Below, piece after piece: positions 45,452 to 55,495 of a DNA stretch of 64,000 bases. The notes beneath the pieces were generated by a model. That model ran no database searches, had not been told where the DNA came from, and saw only the letters and a list, made by a program, of their open reading frames with translations. Positions within the stretch are counted from its first letter, which is position 1; each line of letters begins with the position of its first letter. Source of the stretch: Mariannaea sp. PMI_226 (taxonomy: Eukaryota; Ascomycota; Sordariomycetes; Hypocreales; Nectriaceae); assembly GCA_024336345.1 (NCBI GenBank), contig JANFOG010000002.1, positions 1,054,001-1,118,000 on the forward strand. Direction: 5' to 3'. The position numbers and the translations under genes are program-made.

Positions 45452-47673
45452 GTAATTGATACATGCCCTGTCAGCCGATCAGCCTTGCGGTGTGCGCCAA
45501 GCATTGATGTGGCGTTTGTATTGAGCTGGGCCGGGGTCTCGGGGACAGGGGGTTTTATCGGGCGAGACTGTAACTGCGCTTGAATGTCAGATGGATGAAA
45601 GCCCCCTTTGGACGAAACGGGCACGTTGAATATGGGACGACGGGGCGCTTGTTTTTCATTTTGGTTCTTATCTGGGTCGGTCATCGGGGATTTTTTTTTT
45701 TTTTGCTTCATACCTTTTTGGTCTATGTTTCTCTAAACCACAGTCTCAACAATATGAGGCTTGCGGGCTGTGTCGAGGGACAGTAAAGGAGCACTGGCGT
45801 GGATGGGCGAAAGACAGGCGGCACACACACACCACACTCAAAGTTAGATATTCTTCTTATTTTTTTCCCCTCCTGTTGTCGTGTCTTATTACTCGTAGGG
45901 TTTTCTTATTCCTCGGCTATAGTAAATCTGACATTGTCATGGTCGGGACGTTTCTTCCCCCGACGGTTCTTTATCAATGCCATCCGAGATAGGTCCGAAA
46001 TTAGAAAACGCCATTATATTGGAGTTCTTTACTCCAAGAGGAGTGCATCTAAAAAAAAAAAATACACAAAAAACGAATCACGGGTTAGGTGAGGCATGAT
46101 GTGACGACTCATTCCCTCATCGATCGATGGTAGGAGCCGTCTGGGACGCTGATTCGTCCATGAGACGAAGCTCTCCCCAAGCCCCTCCGAAGCCTGGTCA
46201 CGTCAGGACTTGTTGGGGGAGGGCGATCTCCCCTTCTCCGCGCCTCAAAGGGAAAAATTAAATAATTAAAAAAAAAACCAGGCTGAAAGCCCTCACCGTG
46301 ACTCGTTCGATGGGTCAGTGATTTACAGCCTGGTTGATCTACATTGTGACGTGCTAAATTTAAGGCAGCCGCTCAATTGGAAGCCAAGGCAGATTGCAGC
46401 CTCGTGTACGACGGGGAAGGGAGGGGAGAGTTGAAAGTTAGGAATCGCTGGGATGGGATGGGGGGGGGAGTTGACATGTCTTGTGCATCATTCTTGTGAG
46501 GAAGACCTGCAACTGATGACAGTTCTTTGTGCAAATAGGGAAAAATAAAATAAAATAAAGGGATTGGAAGAAACAAGCAGAGATCGAGTTGGTGGAGTGA
46601 AACAAAATTAGAAGTTCTGCCATGCCTGAATGGGAAGGATCTGATGCGTAGGGCTGGGGACTAGCAGTTGAGGGCTGAAAGTGTGATTTGAGGTGCCCGT
46701 TGGTGGGCTTTGACCAGATGGAGCGGTCTCGACGTTTGCTGGTTGGCTGACGAGTGGGATGAGATGTGTTCGGGACTGCAGACTACGTGCAGACTATTAA
46801 TCATGGAGCATGGAGTGACATACAAACATGAGCCGACCAGAACTACGGGATCTACCTTAGTGTTCTTATTGGGACATATTTCTAAGCCTGGGGAGCCACA
46901 TCAATTTGCCTCAGTTGAACAAGGAAGAGGTAAATCAAAAACGGCAACGAAGGAGGTGAAGGAATTGCACCAAAAACGAGAGCAACAAGAACCAGTTTAA
47001 AAATTGGGGATTGAACAACTGAAAGGAACCAAGCAAGCAAGCAGTCAAGCGAACAAGCGAACAAGCAAAGCTAGGTGTAGCAATATGTGAGCTGTTATTG
47101 GAGATCACACCTACACGATGCCAATGCCCCGGGCGGGCTTGCGGCTGTGTGGTGTGCAGCTGGGACAGAAAACTTACAGGAGGGGGTCGGGTATGTACGG
47201 TAGATGTGTAGGTGCGTGTAGGTAATATACTAGTCCGTAATATAGTAAGGTACCGAGGCGAGCGCGCGCATGACGCCCCAAAGTTGTGGAGGATGGGGAA
47301 TGGGATAGGGTCATTCAAGTCAGGGTTGGTTCGTTCTTTGAAAAGGTGGTGTTTGTTCGGCCGATTGGGGTTTGCCTTGGCTCCTGTCAAGCCCCGAAAC
47401 TGCGCGACATTCAACCCATCAAAAGTTGCTCCGAGATGATGGTAGTTAAATATGGGCAATACTGTAGGAGGGGGGGGAGGGGGGAAATGTTGGAGGGGCA
47501 ATGTCAGGTGACAGTCGGTCAATCAAAAAAGAAACAAGTGACAAAATGAAAATCAAGGCTGTTGAGCTCCGGGTGGCTGTACGGAGAAACGGCGTAGATT
47601 TTGTCTGGTTGCACTCCGTACAGGGTACCCGATTTGGAGTCCATTCAGAGCTTGATGCCCACCTACCACACAA

Positions 47674-47689
47674 ACACACACACACACAC
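47674..47689. repeat. (AC)8 microsatellite
   Basis: Dinucleotide run in gene-free DNA. Confidence 0.85.
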
Positions 47690-48043
47690 GCTTTTGCATA
47701 TGTCTCCGTACGCGGGAGATGGAGCTGCGCCTCTCCGGGACTTGATCAGAACCCCCCCCTGCAACCAGTCCTCCGGTCAACATCTGGCTGGGCCTGGTCT
47801 TCCGCCCGCTTTCTGCCCCGGGGATGGGACCGCGTGGATAACCCCCATTGCCCATCAGCCAGACCAAGACCAGGCAATGACTGCACGGACACTTTATAGA
47901 TTCTCCGTCTATGCTGCCTACCTACCTAATTACCTATCTATCTATGTATAGTTAGCTGCTAATTAATTGACTACGTAGAGTACGTAGTATGTACGTCCTA
48001 CGCCTGAGTACTTGCTCACAAACTCACACACGCTCGCACGCAC

Positions 48044-48070
48044 GCACACACACACACACTACCTAGGTAG
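48044..48070. repeat. CA array joined to CTACCTAGGTAG palindrome
   Basis: A CA dinucleotide run (48044-48059) runs straight into a perfect 12-bp palindrome (48059-48070) of the CCTACC/GGTAGG type. Confidence 0.8.
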
Positions 48071-49415
48071 AAGGGGGCTATATATAATCCAAGTACTAGG
48101 TAACTACCTTGGCTATCCAGAAGCTGACTGACTAGTTGGATAGGTACCTAATAATAAGGACCGCCTGCATGCCATTGTTCCCAAATAGGCACAAGCACGG
48201 GCTCGACCTACACGCCTGTCCTACGCCGCCGTCCTAGCAAGGCGCCACGGCACGAGCAGAAATCGTCCTGGCGACAGTCCAATCTTTGATGACATCTTCT
48301 GCCAGTCTACAGTCCACTGGGCGCACCCTATTTTCTCCTCTCCACCGACTACGCCTCATCAGTGTGGGTGAGGAGAATTTCTTCTTGTCCTTCTCATTGG
48401 TATAAACCCCATGCAATGAGAGTCTATCTGGGGGTGTCCGTAGCCGCCTTTTGCCAATGTGCCCTATGAAAACGATCACATCTTGGTGTAAGTCGGGAAA
48501 GGCTGCCCTGCCCCTTGCACAGTCACCACCCGTCCCACGTTTCCCGCAGCAAGCCATGCGACTAGCTTGCCTCTTTTTTTTTCCCCTACCATTTTGGTTT
48601 GAACCTGTTGCCTGTAATCTGCTTGGCGTGAAAAAAATGGAACGGCGCCATGGCCATCATGGTCCCGAAAATGATGGAGAAGAGAGACGGGTACGGAACC
48701 TGAGAGAGTGATGGGCAGTTGGAGAACCGGGGGGTTGGAATAAGGAAGAATGCCGCCAAACCGGGGGGGAGTGGAAGGAGAGTAGAACCGCCTCATCGTA
48801 GAAACCCGGCTTTCCCCAGGCATCTCGGGCTCCAGAGTTTTGCCCTCCGTTTGTTACTTTCTCTGCTCTCTTTCCCCCATTCTCTCTGTTCCACCTCTTT
48901 TTTTTTTGTGTCAAAAGTGGAAAGCTGCACGAAGACGAGGCGGGTTGAAAGGGGACAGGTGTTCTAGTTTGTTTCCCCTGGCTCATGCCGCCCATTACTT
49001 TGCAGAATAGCAGTGCCTCCACGAGGGTTTTCCCCCGGTATGGTGACAAGGTAGAAAAAAATAAGGGTCTCGTGCCTGCCAGAGGTGAGTAATGAGTGGC
49101 TTCCCGGTGTCCCCAGAGAGCCTTATGGGCTGAACCGCAGTTCGCATCCAGAATGCTGGAGCCTCCACAACCTGTCTGAGACGAATCGATTATAAGACAA
49201 GAATATCTTCTCCTCGATTTTGAGGAAGTTGTTCAAATCTACATCAACGACAAACACAACAACAACAATCTATCTCGACCATTCCACACATACTATTTGT
49301 TATACAACTATCAAGTTCTCCATCTCTTAGATCATCCAAAGCAAAAAACAACAACAGATCTTCTGAAGAACGGCATACCAACAGATACTCTTTATCACAT
49401 CTATTCACAAACAAC

Positions 49416-50083
49416 ATGTCACACTACTACAACACTGGAACACCATCGTTCAAGAGGTCCAGGAGCATCAGAAGTGAGCACGAGATCAACCTACATGGCC
49501 CCATTGAAGTAGTTGGTTCCGTAAAAAGCGGAAGCAGCATCAACCTCTCTGGAGATGTCATTGTTAGGGAAAAGGTTGACGCCTATGGAGGCATCAACAT
49601 GAGCGGCAATGTACGCTGCGAGTAAGTACCAGAAACGACCAATTTGCAAACGTCAATTGCGCTGACTGACTTGTCAAACAGTGGAAAGATGAAAGCCTAC
49701 GGAAACATAGCCGTGCATGGCTACCTTGTTGCGAGGTAAGTTATTCCACGAGATTCCATTATCGGGGTAAAGTAGACCCCTGGCTGACATGAAGATAGTG
49801 ACAAGGTCAAGAGCATGGGAAAGCTCAAAGTCAGCGGAACCCTCGAAGGAACCGATTTAGAAGTTTATGGAAATCTCAGCGTCAATGGATATCTGTAAGT
49901 ATTGCGAACACCGCTGCCTTGAGACAAAGTCCGCTAACACTAGGTTATAGAAAATGCAGACGACTTACCGTTTACGGATCCCTAACGCTGATCGGAGACG
50001 AATCTCAATGCTTTGTTGAAGAATCGCAACAGATTGCCGGAGCCGTTGTTCGAAGGGAACAGGAAGCAGATTGGGATTGGTAG
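49416..50083 (+). CDS. Bactofilin-like (polymer-forming) beta-helix protein
   Basis: Four exons (49416-49621, 49682-49735, 49799-49894, 49951-50083) encode 162 aa. Residues 24-134 are a regular repeat in which a Gly starts each unit at 28, 46, 64, 82, 100 and 117, followed by alternating hydrophobic residues (for example GDVIVREKVDAYGGINMS and GNVRCDGKMKAYGNIAVH). A period of 18, i.e. three six-residue strands per turn, is what bactofilin/polymer-forming beta-helices show. The N-terminus is short, basic and Ser-rich and the tail is acidic, ending in DWDW. No signal peptide or membrane helix is seen, so a cytosolic filament or scaffold is the likely form. All three introns are phase 2; exon 2 is exactly 18 codons. 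A penta-/hexapeptide-repeat enzyme is a less likely alternative because no catalytic motif is present. Confidence 0.8.
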
Positions 50084-51576
50084 CGGAGCTGGGCGAACTC
50101 CAACATGGCATTGCAGGGCATGGCATGGGATAGACGTTTGGAATTTCTTATGTGATGAATATTGGGAAAGCATTGAACTTGATCACGGCCGACTTGATGA
50201 AGTAGAATGGGCAGGATTTCCCTCTTCTCGATAAAGGCATGGGCTGGGTTTGACAAGCAAGCGTTGGAATTACACACACATGGACATCGATTATAGGAGC
50301 AATTTTCTTTTCTTTTCTTGCACAAGAAGAGGCGTTATCATAATTTAGAAGGATTGTGGAAATTTAAATTTTGGTCACATAAAGCTGTTCAACTGAAACT
50401 GACAACATCATTCAACAAATCTGCTCTAAACACATCGCGAGCCTGAAACCGTGAATTTGCGGACAATTTTGACGAACCGTCTTACTGTCTCCACCTCTGG
50501 GCTAAATCTCAATGGGATGATGTGATGCGGGGGGGGGTCTACGATCGACCTTATCGTCCAACCGCAAACCCTGGTTGCGACGAGGGTCCAAGGATAAATT
50601 GTGATGATGACCTCACAGGGATTGTGCCATGTGGATTTACAAGAGCGGTTCAGGCAGATACGAAAACTAGGGACCCGAGTTTGGAACCCCACGCGAATCT
50701 TCGAGTTTCTACAGCCTATGTTACGGACGTAATCTGTGCAAGTCAAAGGACTAGATGGTTACGCAATGGCCTGGCTGGAGGCTAGGCAAACGTTGAACCA
50801 GTGATTGAAACGATGACAGAAGTAGTAGGGCTGTAATAAAAATATCCATTCAGCAGTAAAAAAAAGGAAACAGCCTTTGTCGTGATCTCGGGGCGTTTGT
50901 GTGCGTGAGAGAGTGAATGAATGAGTGAGTGTGCATGCATCAGGCAGTGTGATCTTCGCCTTGCTCAGTGTTGCATCAAAGTGGCTGAGGCTGTGAATAG
51001 AGTGAGTAAAACCAGTGTGTTACCATGAACTATCCTAAAGTCCTAGTTTCATGATGTTGATGAGTCCTTTCACAAGCCTTCACACCTGCTTTCACCTTGG
51101 GAGTCATTGCAGTCACGCACCATGACTCAGCCATCACATGACCAAGTGGATTGCTGCTGCCTTGCTGCCTTCCCGCCTGCCATCGGGCGTAACTCACACT
51201 TCAAAGCGCCCCTCTTGCCCGTGCTCTTGCCCTCCCTCGCTCTTCGTGCACGTGCACGGACCCGCGCCTGTTCCTGAGGGCCCGCTCGCCTCACTAAGGC
51301 AGGAAGGACACTAGGGGCTTGCAACAAGCGTCGTGTTGACGTACCGAGTCCCCAACTGTCGCTACGCTTCGTACCAAAAGTCGATCTCCGTTGTCAAGAC
51401 GCGCTTCGAGCATCCCCCAACAGCCGCGCCCGCCAGCTGATGGCATCGCCGACCCTCACGTCGCACCACCGGACCCTCAGTTTGGGCTCTTCAACATACA
51501 CGATCTAGTTCGTGACCTCGCCTTTTCCGTCATCTTCTTTGCGCCGCGTCGAGCGAGGCCGGCCCAAGGAGGAAAG
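50084..51576. other. Intergenic 1.5 kb
   Basis: No separate gene is recognised. The frame of the ING-PHD gene stays open upstream of its first ATG back to 51340 without another ATG, so the last 240 bases may be an upstream exon or leader. A 9-G run lies at about 50529-50537 and an AGTG/AATG-rich patch at about 50907-50935. Confidence 0.5.
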
Positions 51577-54264
51577 ATGACTACTTCCGACGGAACCACC
51601 ATCCATGAAGAATCGACGGCACAAAACACATTGCTGCCACTGGGCAGCGAAATAGAAAGCACAATGGAGGGAGTTTCACCCAAGAACGAGTCCTCCTCGA
51701 TGATGGATACCGCCGCCAAGTTGCTAGGAAACGGGCTAGCCTCTCTCGAGTCCCGCGCCGATCCAGATGCGCAAACGACCATATCCGATTTCCTCGATTT
51801 TACAGAATACCTTCCTTCCGACATTGTGCGCTCTCTCACCCTGATCGGGAAGCTAGATCAGACCTACGCCGATGAGTCTCATAAGGTTCACAATTTGACG
51901 ACACTCTGGGGCCAGCTGCCCAGTCTCCCCCCGGATGAGCGCCCAGCACCGGTGCAGCTTCGGGCTGATATTTCGGAGCACCTGAGCCAAGCTGTTAGCT
52001 CTCGTGTGTTCTCCCACGCTGAGGCCGTGAGGATGTCCGAAAACGTGCACAGGCACTACAACAAAGCCAAGGTTTTGCTGGCCAAGTTGCAAACGATGAT
52101 GGATAACTACCCGGCCGATGATCCTACGAGCCCAGTGGCTCCCAAGTCGCCCCAGATGGTGCGGGCTAAGGTAGGGGTTCGAACGGGAGGCGAACCAGGG
52201 CAGAAAACCCGTAGACCGCAGGTACCCAGAATTGTAGTTCCAGGCGAGGTACTGGCTCCATACGATCTTGAGTACGATATGTTCACCGATGAGAGCGAAT
52301 CAAGTTCTGAAGACGAGTCTGAAACCCCTGCGCCGAGACATCGAACCCCGATAGCTTCGCGAATCAAGCTTATGACGAGCAAGCCTCAGAAAACACCAAG
52401 CCGTCTAGCACGACCAGTATCATATCCTACAGCAGCCCTGAGTGCGGCTGCAGCAGCAAACGCGGCGGCGTTATTGAAACCACCACCCGAAAATGCGGTC
52501 TTGGGCAGTCCGGATGCGCCATGGTTACAACTCACCCAGTACGAGCTAGCCAAACTCCGAAAACGTATGAAGAAGAATGCGACATGGACACCGAGTGAGA
52601 CGATGGTTGCCAGGGAACTCAAGGCTCTTGGTCGTGGTCCTGATGCATATCGAGAGGCGAAGAAGAAGGCCGAAGAGGAAGGGAAGTCATTTGAGCCCAA
52701 GATACCGAGCCCGGTGGTTGATGAGGAATCCGGTGCCAAGCACTTGCCAACTGGCGCTATCAGCGCCGACTCATTAGCTGTGGATGAAGTGCCTACGCTG
52801 AATAGGGGCATGAAACTCAATGAAGCTAAGAAGATCAAGAGGGAGGCTCTTGCTAAGCAAGCAGCTGAAGAAGCCGAAGAATCAGCGAGGAAGATGGCGG
52901 AGGCGGCCAAACTATTCCTCGGTAGCAACGGTAACAGCAGCAGTAACGGTAACGGTAACGGCAATCGCGACAATGGAGATGCTTCTGAGGCCCCTAAGGA
53001 GCAAAAAGATCAAAAAGAACAGAAAGGCAGCAAGACGAGGTCAGCTTCCCGATCAACAAAACGCAAAAGAGAATTGGAGCCCGATACTATCATGGAGGTT
53101 TATGAACCTGTGGAAACTCCGTCATCACAGCCACCAGCAAAGCGTACCAAGACTGAGACGCCCATCCCGCCTCCGCACCATCCTCCAATGAGCAACGGTA
53201 GTAAAGTCCCGACTCCTGAAAGCCATTCCTCCTTAACTGCACTATCTACACCGACTGAGTTCGGATCGCATCAACATCTCGAAACCCCGGTTCCAATTCC
53301 GATTCCCCCTCAAGGGCCATCCAGGAACACCCGAGCAACTTCATCTCCAACCCCTAGTGTGGCTACGACGAGCACTGTAACTACTTCAATTCCCGTCAAA
53401 TTCCTTTCTTCAGAGACTGCTGTACCAACTCCTATTCCACTTCCCATACCTGAGCGACGGAAATCGGCAACTCCAGTGTTGCCCCCAGTTAGGGAGACCT
53501 CCGCTCAAGAACTCACCAAACGTGAAACTCGGGGTGATGTAGCAAAACGGTCACAACAGCAGCAGCAGATGCCGTCAGTGATTGAGCCTCGATCTAGTGC
53601 CGAGCCAATCATCAAACAGTCATCCTCTCGGGCGGCGACGCCCAGGACGACACCAGGTCCCGAAAGCCTCTCGTCGCGACGACCCAGTTCTAGAGGCAAA
53701 GCTATGAGTCAAGAACCACAGCCGTCCCTAGCTGCAGACCGGCCGAGGCGAGCAAGCACAGCTCGCAACACGCCAGCCCCAGAATCCCGACCTGTCAAGC
53801 GGACTAAGCGCCCTGCCCCTGGAGTTGTTAGTACCTCTCAAAGTGGCGGAACCAGTGCTGTAGGAAAGCGGAAGGCGGCACCCCGGAAGAAGGCGCGTGC
53901 GAGAAAGGATAAAGGGCCGACCGTGTATGAAATGGAGGAGGTGGATGATGAAGGGAACCCAATCGATCCAGACGAGCCGAGGTATTGTCGATGCAACCGA
54001 GTCAGCTTTGGCACAATGATACAATGCGACAACGTTGATGTAAGAACCCTCCCTGCCCCTCGTACCCCATACATTTCCTCTGTTCATTTTTTTTCTAGAA
54101 TACTAATGATTGCACAGAACTGCAAGCAGGAGTGGTTCCACCTTGAGTGTGTTGACCTAGAAGACATTCCGGCACGGACAACGAAATGGTACTGCCCGGA
54201 CTGTCGAGTGCTGCTCAAGATTGGCGAGAAAGGGGAAGTCAGTGCACGAGGAGTGAGAATGTGA
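51577..54264 (+). CDS. ING-family PHD-finger protein
   Basis: Two coding exons (51577-54039, 54118-54264) encode at least 869 aa. An N-terminal ING helical domain is seen at about 47-170 (FLDFTEYLPSDIVRSLTLIG, then KVHNLTTLWGQLP and a NVHRHYNKAKVLLAKL helix). A long disordered middle is rich in Ser, Pro, Thr and Lys/Arg, with an NGNGN patch and several basic nuclear-localisation-like runs. The C-terminal PHD finger (about 806-860) has CRCNRVSFGTMIQCDN, then CKQEWFHLECV and WYCPDC, a full C4HC3 set. Such proteins read H3K4 methylation as subunits of histone acetyltransferase or deacetylase complexes. The intron lies within the finger, has a near-perfect tactaat branch site, and is 78 nt with no in-frame stop. 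The true start may lie further upstream in another exon. Confidence 0.88.
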   Translation: MTTSDGTTIHEESTAQNTLLPLGSEIESTMEGVSPKNESSSMMDTAAKLLGNGLASLESRADPDAQTTISDFLDFTEYLPSDIVRSLTLIGKLDQTYADESHKVHNLTTLWGQLPSLPPDERPAPVQLRADISEHLSQAVSSRVFSHAEAVRMSENVHRHYNKAKVLLAKLQTMMDNYPADDPTSPVAPKSPQMVRAKVGVRTGGEPGQKTRRPQVPRIVVPGEVLAPYDLEYDMFTDESESSSEDESETPAPRHRTPIASRIKLMTSKPQKTPSRLARPVSYPTAALSAAAAANAAALLKPPPENAVLGSPDAPWLQLTQYELAKLRKRMKKNATWTPSETMVARELKALGRGPDAYREAKKKAEEEGKSFEPKIPSPVVDEESGAKHLPTGAISADSLAVDEVPTLNRGMKLNEAKKIKREALAKQAAEEAEESARKMAEAAKLFLGSNGNSSSNGNGNGNRDNGDASEAPKEQKDQKEQKGSKTRSASRSTKRKRELEPDTIMEVYEPVETPSSQPPAKRTKTETPIPPPHHPPMSNGSKVPTPESHSSLTALSTPTEFGSHQHLETPVPIPIPPQGPSRNTRATSSPTPSVATTSTVTTSIPVKFLSSETAVPTPIPLPIPERRKSATPVLPPVRETSAQELTKRETRGDVAKRSQQQQQMPSVIEPRSSAEPIIKQSSSRAATPRTTPGPESLSSRRPSSRGKAMSQEPQPSLAADRPRRASTARNTPAPESRPVKRTKRPAPGVVSTSQSGGTSAVGKRKAAPRKKARARKDKGPTVYEMEEVDDEGNPIDPDEPRYCRCNRVSFGTMIQCDNVDVRTLPAPRTPYISSVHFFSRILMIAQNCKQEWFHLECVDLEDIPARTTKWYCPDCRVLLKIGEKGEVSARGVRM

Positions 54265-54888
54265 AGACTAATTGATGCTTGGGAACGAACGGCCAGGAGT
54301 TTGGAAGGATATGATTGCTTTATCAACGGTTCTTGATTCGAGGAGGGTTACGAGAAGGCATTCCTTGTGCGTGGAAGTGAAATTAAACAATACCCCTCTG
54401 GTTATATACGTCTTGCAATGATATTGCTTCTTGTTCTGAACCTTGGTCGCTGAATTGATGACTGACAGTAGAGCATATTGAGCTGCTGATGTCTTGAGAG
54501 GTGTTCGGCTATCTATGAGAAAGAACCCATGGGCCAGGAGGTTATTAGATCAACCAATCTATGATGCTTTTCGCTTTAGGAAAGTCGAGAATCCGGTCAG
54601 ATAGAAGCGGATAATAACATTCCAAAATAAGAAATCAATATCAGCACTATAAAGGGAGTAAATGACGTTGCGTGGGTAACGGCGTCTCGTAAGTTTCGTT
54701 CAATCGGCGGCCCCTCACTCCATCGGGTTTGGTCAAGACGGCATTATCCACAGTGAGTAAATATAGACAGATATAATAACAGAGGCACGCCCGCCCCCAA
54801 ATTCCATGACTTTAGATCGTCGTGGTCCAATCTTATTGGGCTGATACAAACATCCTCTTTTTGAACAAAAGAAATATCAAGCACAACA
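54265..54888. other. Intergenic 0.6 kb
   Basis: 3' region of the ING-PHD gene and promoter of the SnoaL-like gene. No gene or repeat is recognised. Confidence 0.5.
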
Positions 54889-55495
54889 ATGGCGAACGAC
54901 GTTCCGGACCGATACAAGCCTCGGTATGCAGGTTCTCTTGACCAGGTGGATGCTAGCATGCAAAGCTTCCTGACAGGATTTTATTGCCTGTCGGATGACA
55001 TCACTAAGAACGAACAATGGGTGAATTCATTCACGGACAAAGCTCACGTTGACATTGGAGGTGACAGTGGTGTGGGCACAGAAGGTAACTCAACTGAAGT
55101 GGCAGAGCTTTCTCTCTGCCCTCCCCCCTCACAATTTTCTCCAACTCTCTCTTTTCCTTTTCAGGCAAGGTACTCAAGAGTTGGAGATGAGTAGTGGAAC
55201 TGGGAGCAGTAGTGAAGGTATCAAGGCTGATTGAATAACAACAATGATAGGAATCCGCGAGCTCCGGGGTCGGATGTGGGCTGTTGTGCAGGAACGAAGG
55301 CATACAGTGCTCAAGGTGTTCCTGGGCCAGTTTGAGAACCCGGCCGAACCAGAATGTATGATCCAGGGAAAGTTGAAGGTCTCGACCAAGGATGGGAGAT
55401 TGCTCGAGGCGTCTTGGTCAGGGCATGCGGTGCTGAGGAGGGTGGATGGGGAATGGAAACTGGCTCAGTACCGGGTTTGGGTGCAGACTCAGTAG
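54889..55495 (+). CDS. SnoaL/NTF2-like domain protein
   Basis: Two exons (54889-55084, 55251-55495) encode 146 aa. The sequence follows the cone-shaped SnoaL/NTF2-like fold common in small fungal proteins: an N-terminal helix FLTGFYCLSDD, then FTDKAHVDIGGDSGVGTEG-IRELRGRMW, RRHTVLKVF, and closing strands HAVLRRVDGEWKLAQYRVWV. The fold serves as a ligand pocket or small isomerase/cyclase; no catalytic residues can be named, so function is unknown. The 166-bp intron contains a second GAAG|GT-like site at about 55213-55218 just before the true acceptor; using the donor at 55085 and acceptor ending 55250 reconstitutes the family-typical GTEGIRELRGRMW. Confidence 0.78.

Larger units (their letters stand above)
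45452..49415. other. Gene-poor tract, 4.0 kb, rich in simple repeats
   Basis: No gene is recognised. The minus strand from about 47520 to 46935 is open but made of Pro/Leu-rich low complexity with no motif. The tract contains CA arrays (47674-47689, 48044-48059), AAGC/GAAC-type short repeats near 47030-47065, a CTACCTAGGTAG palindrome (48059-48070), and the leader of the bactofilin-like gene, which is AC-rich (CAACAA) from 49240. Confidence 0.5.

Noticed and set aside
46935..47522. 195-codon Pro/Leu-rich frame on the minus strand
   Set aside because: Low-complexity pyrimidine-biased DNA, no motif, no plausible 3' partner exon.
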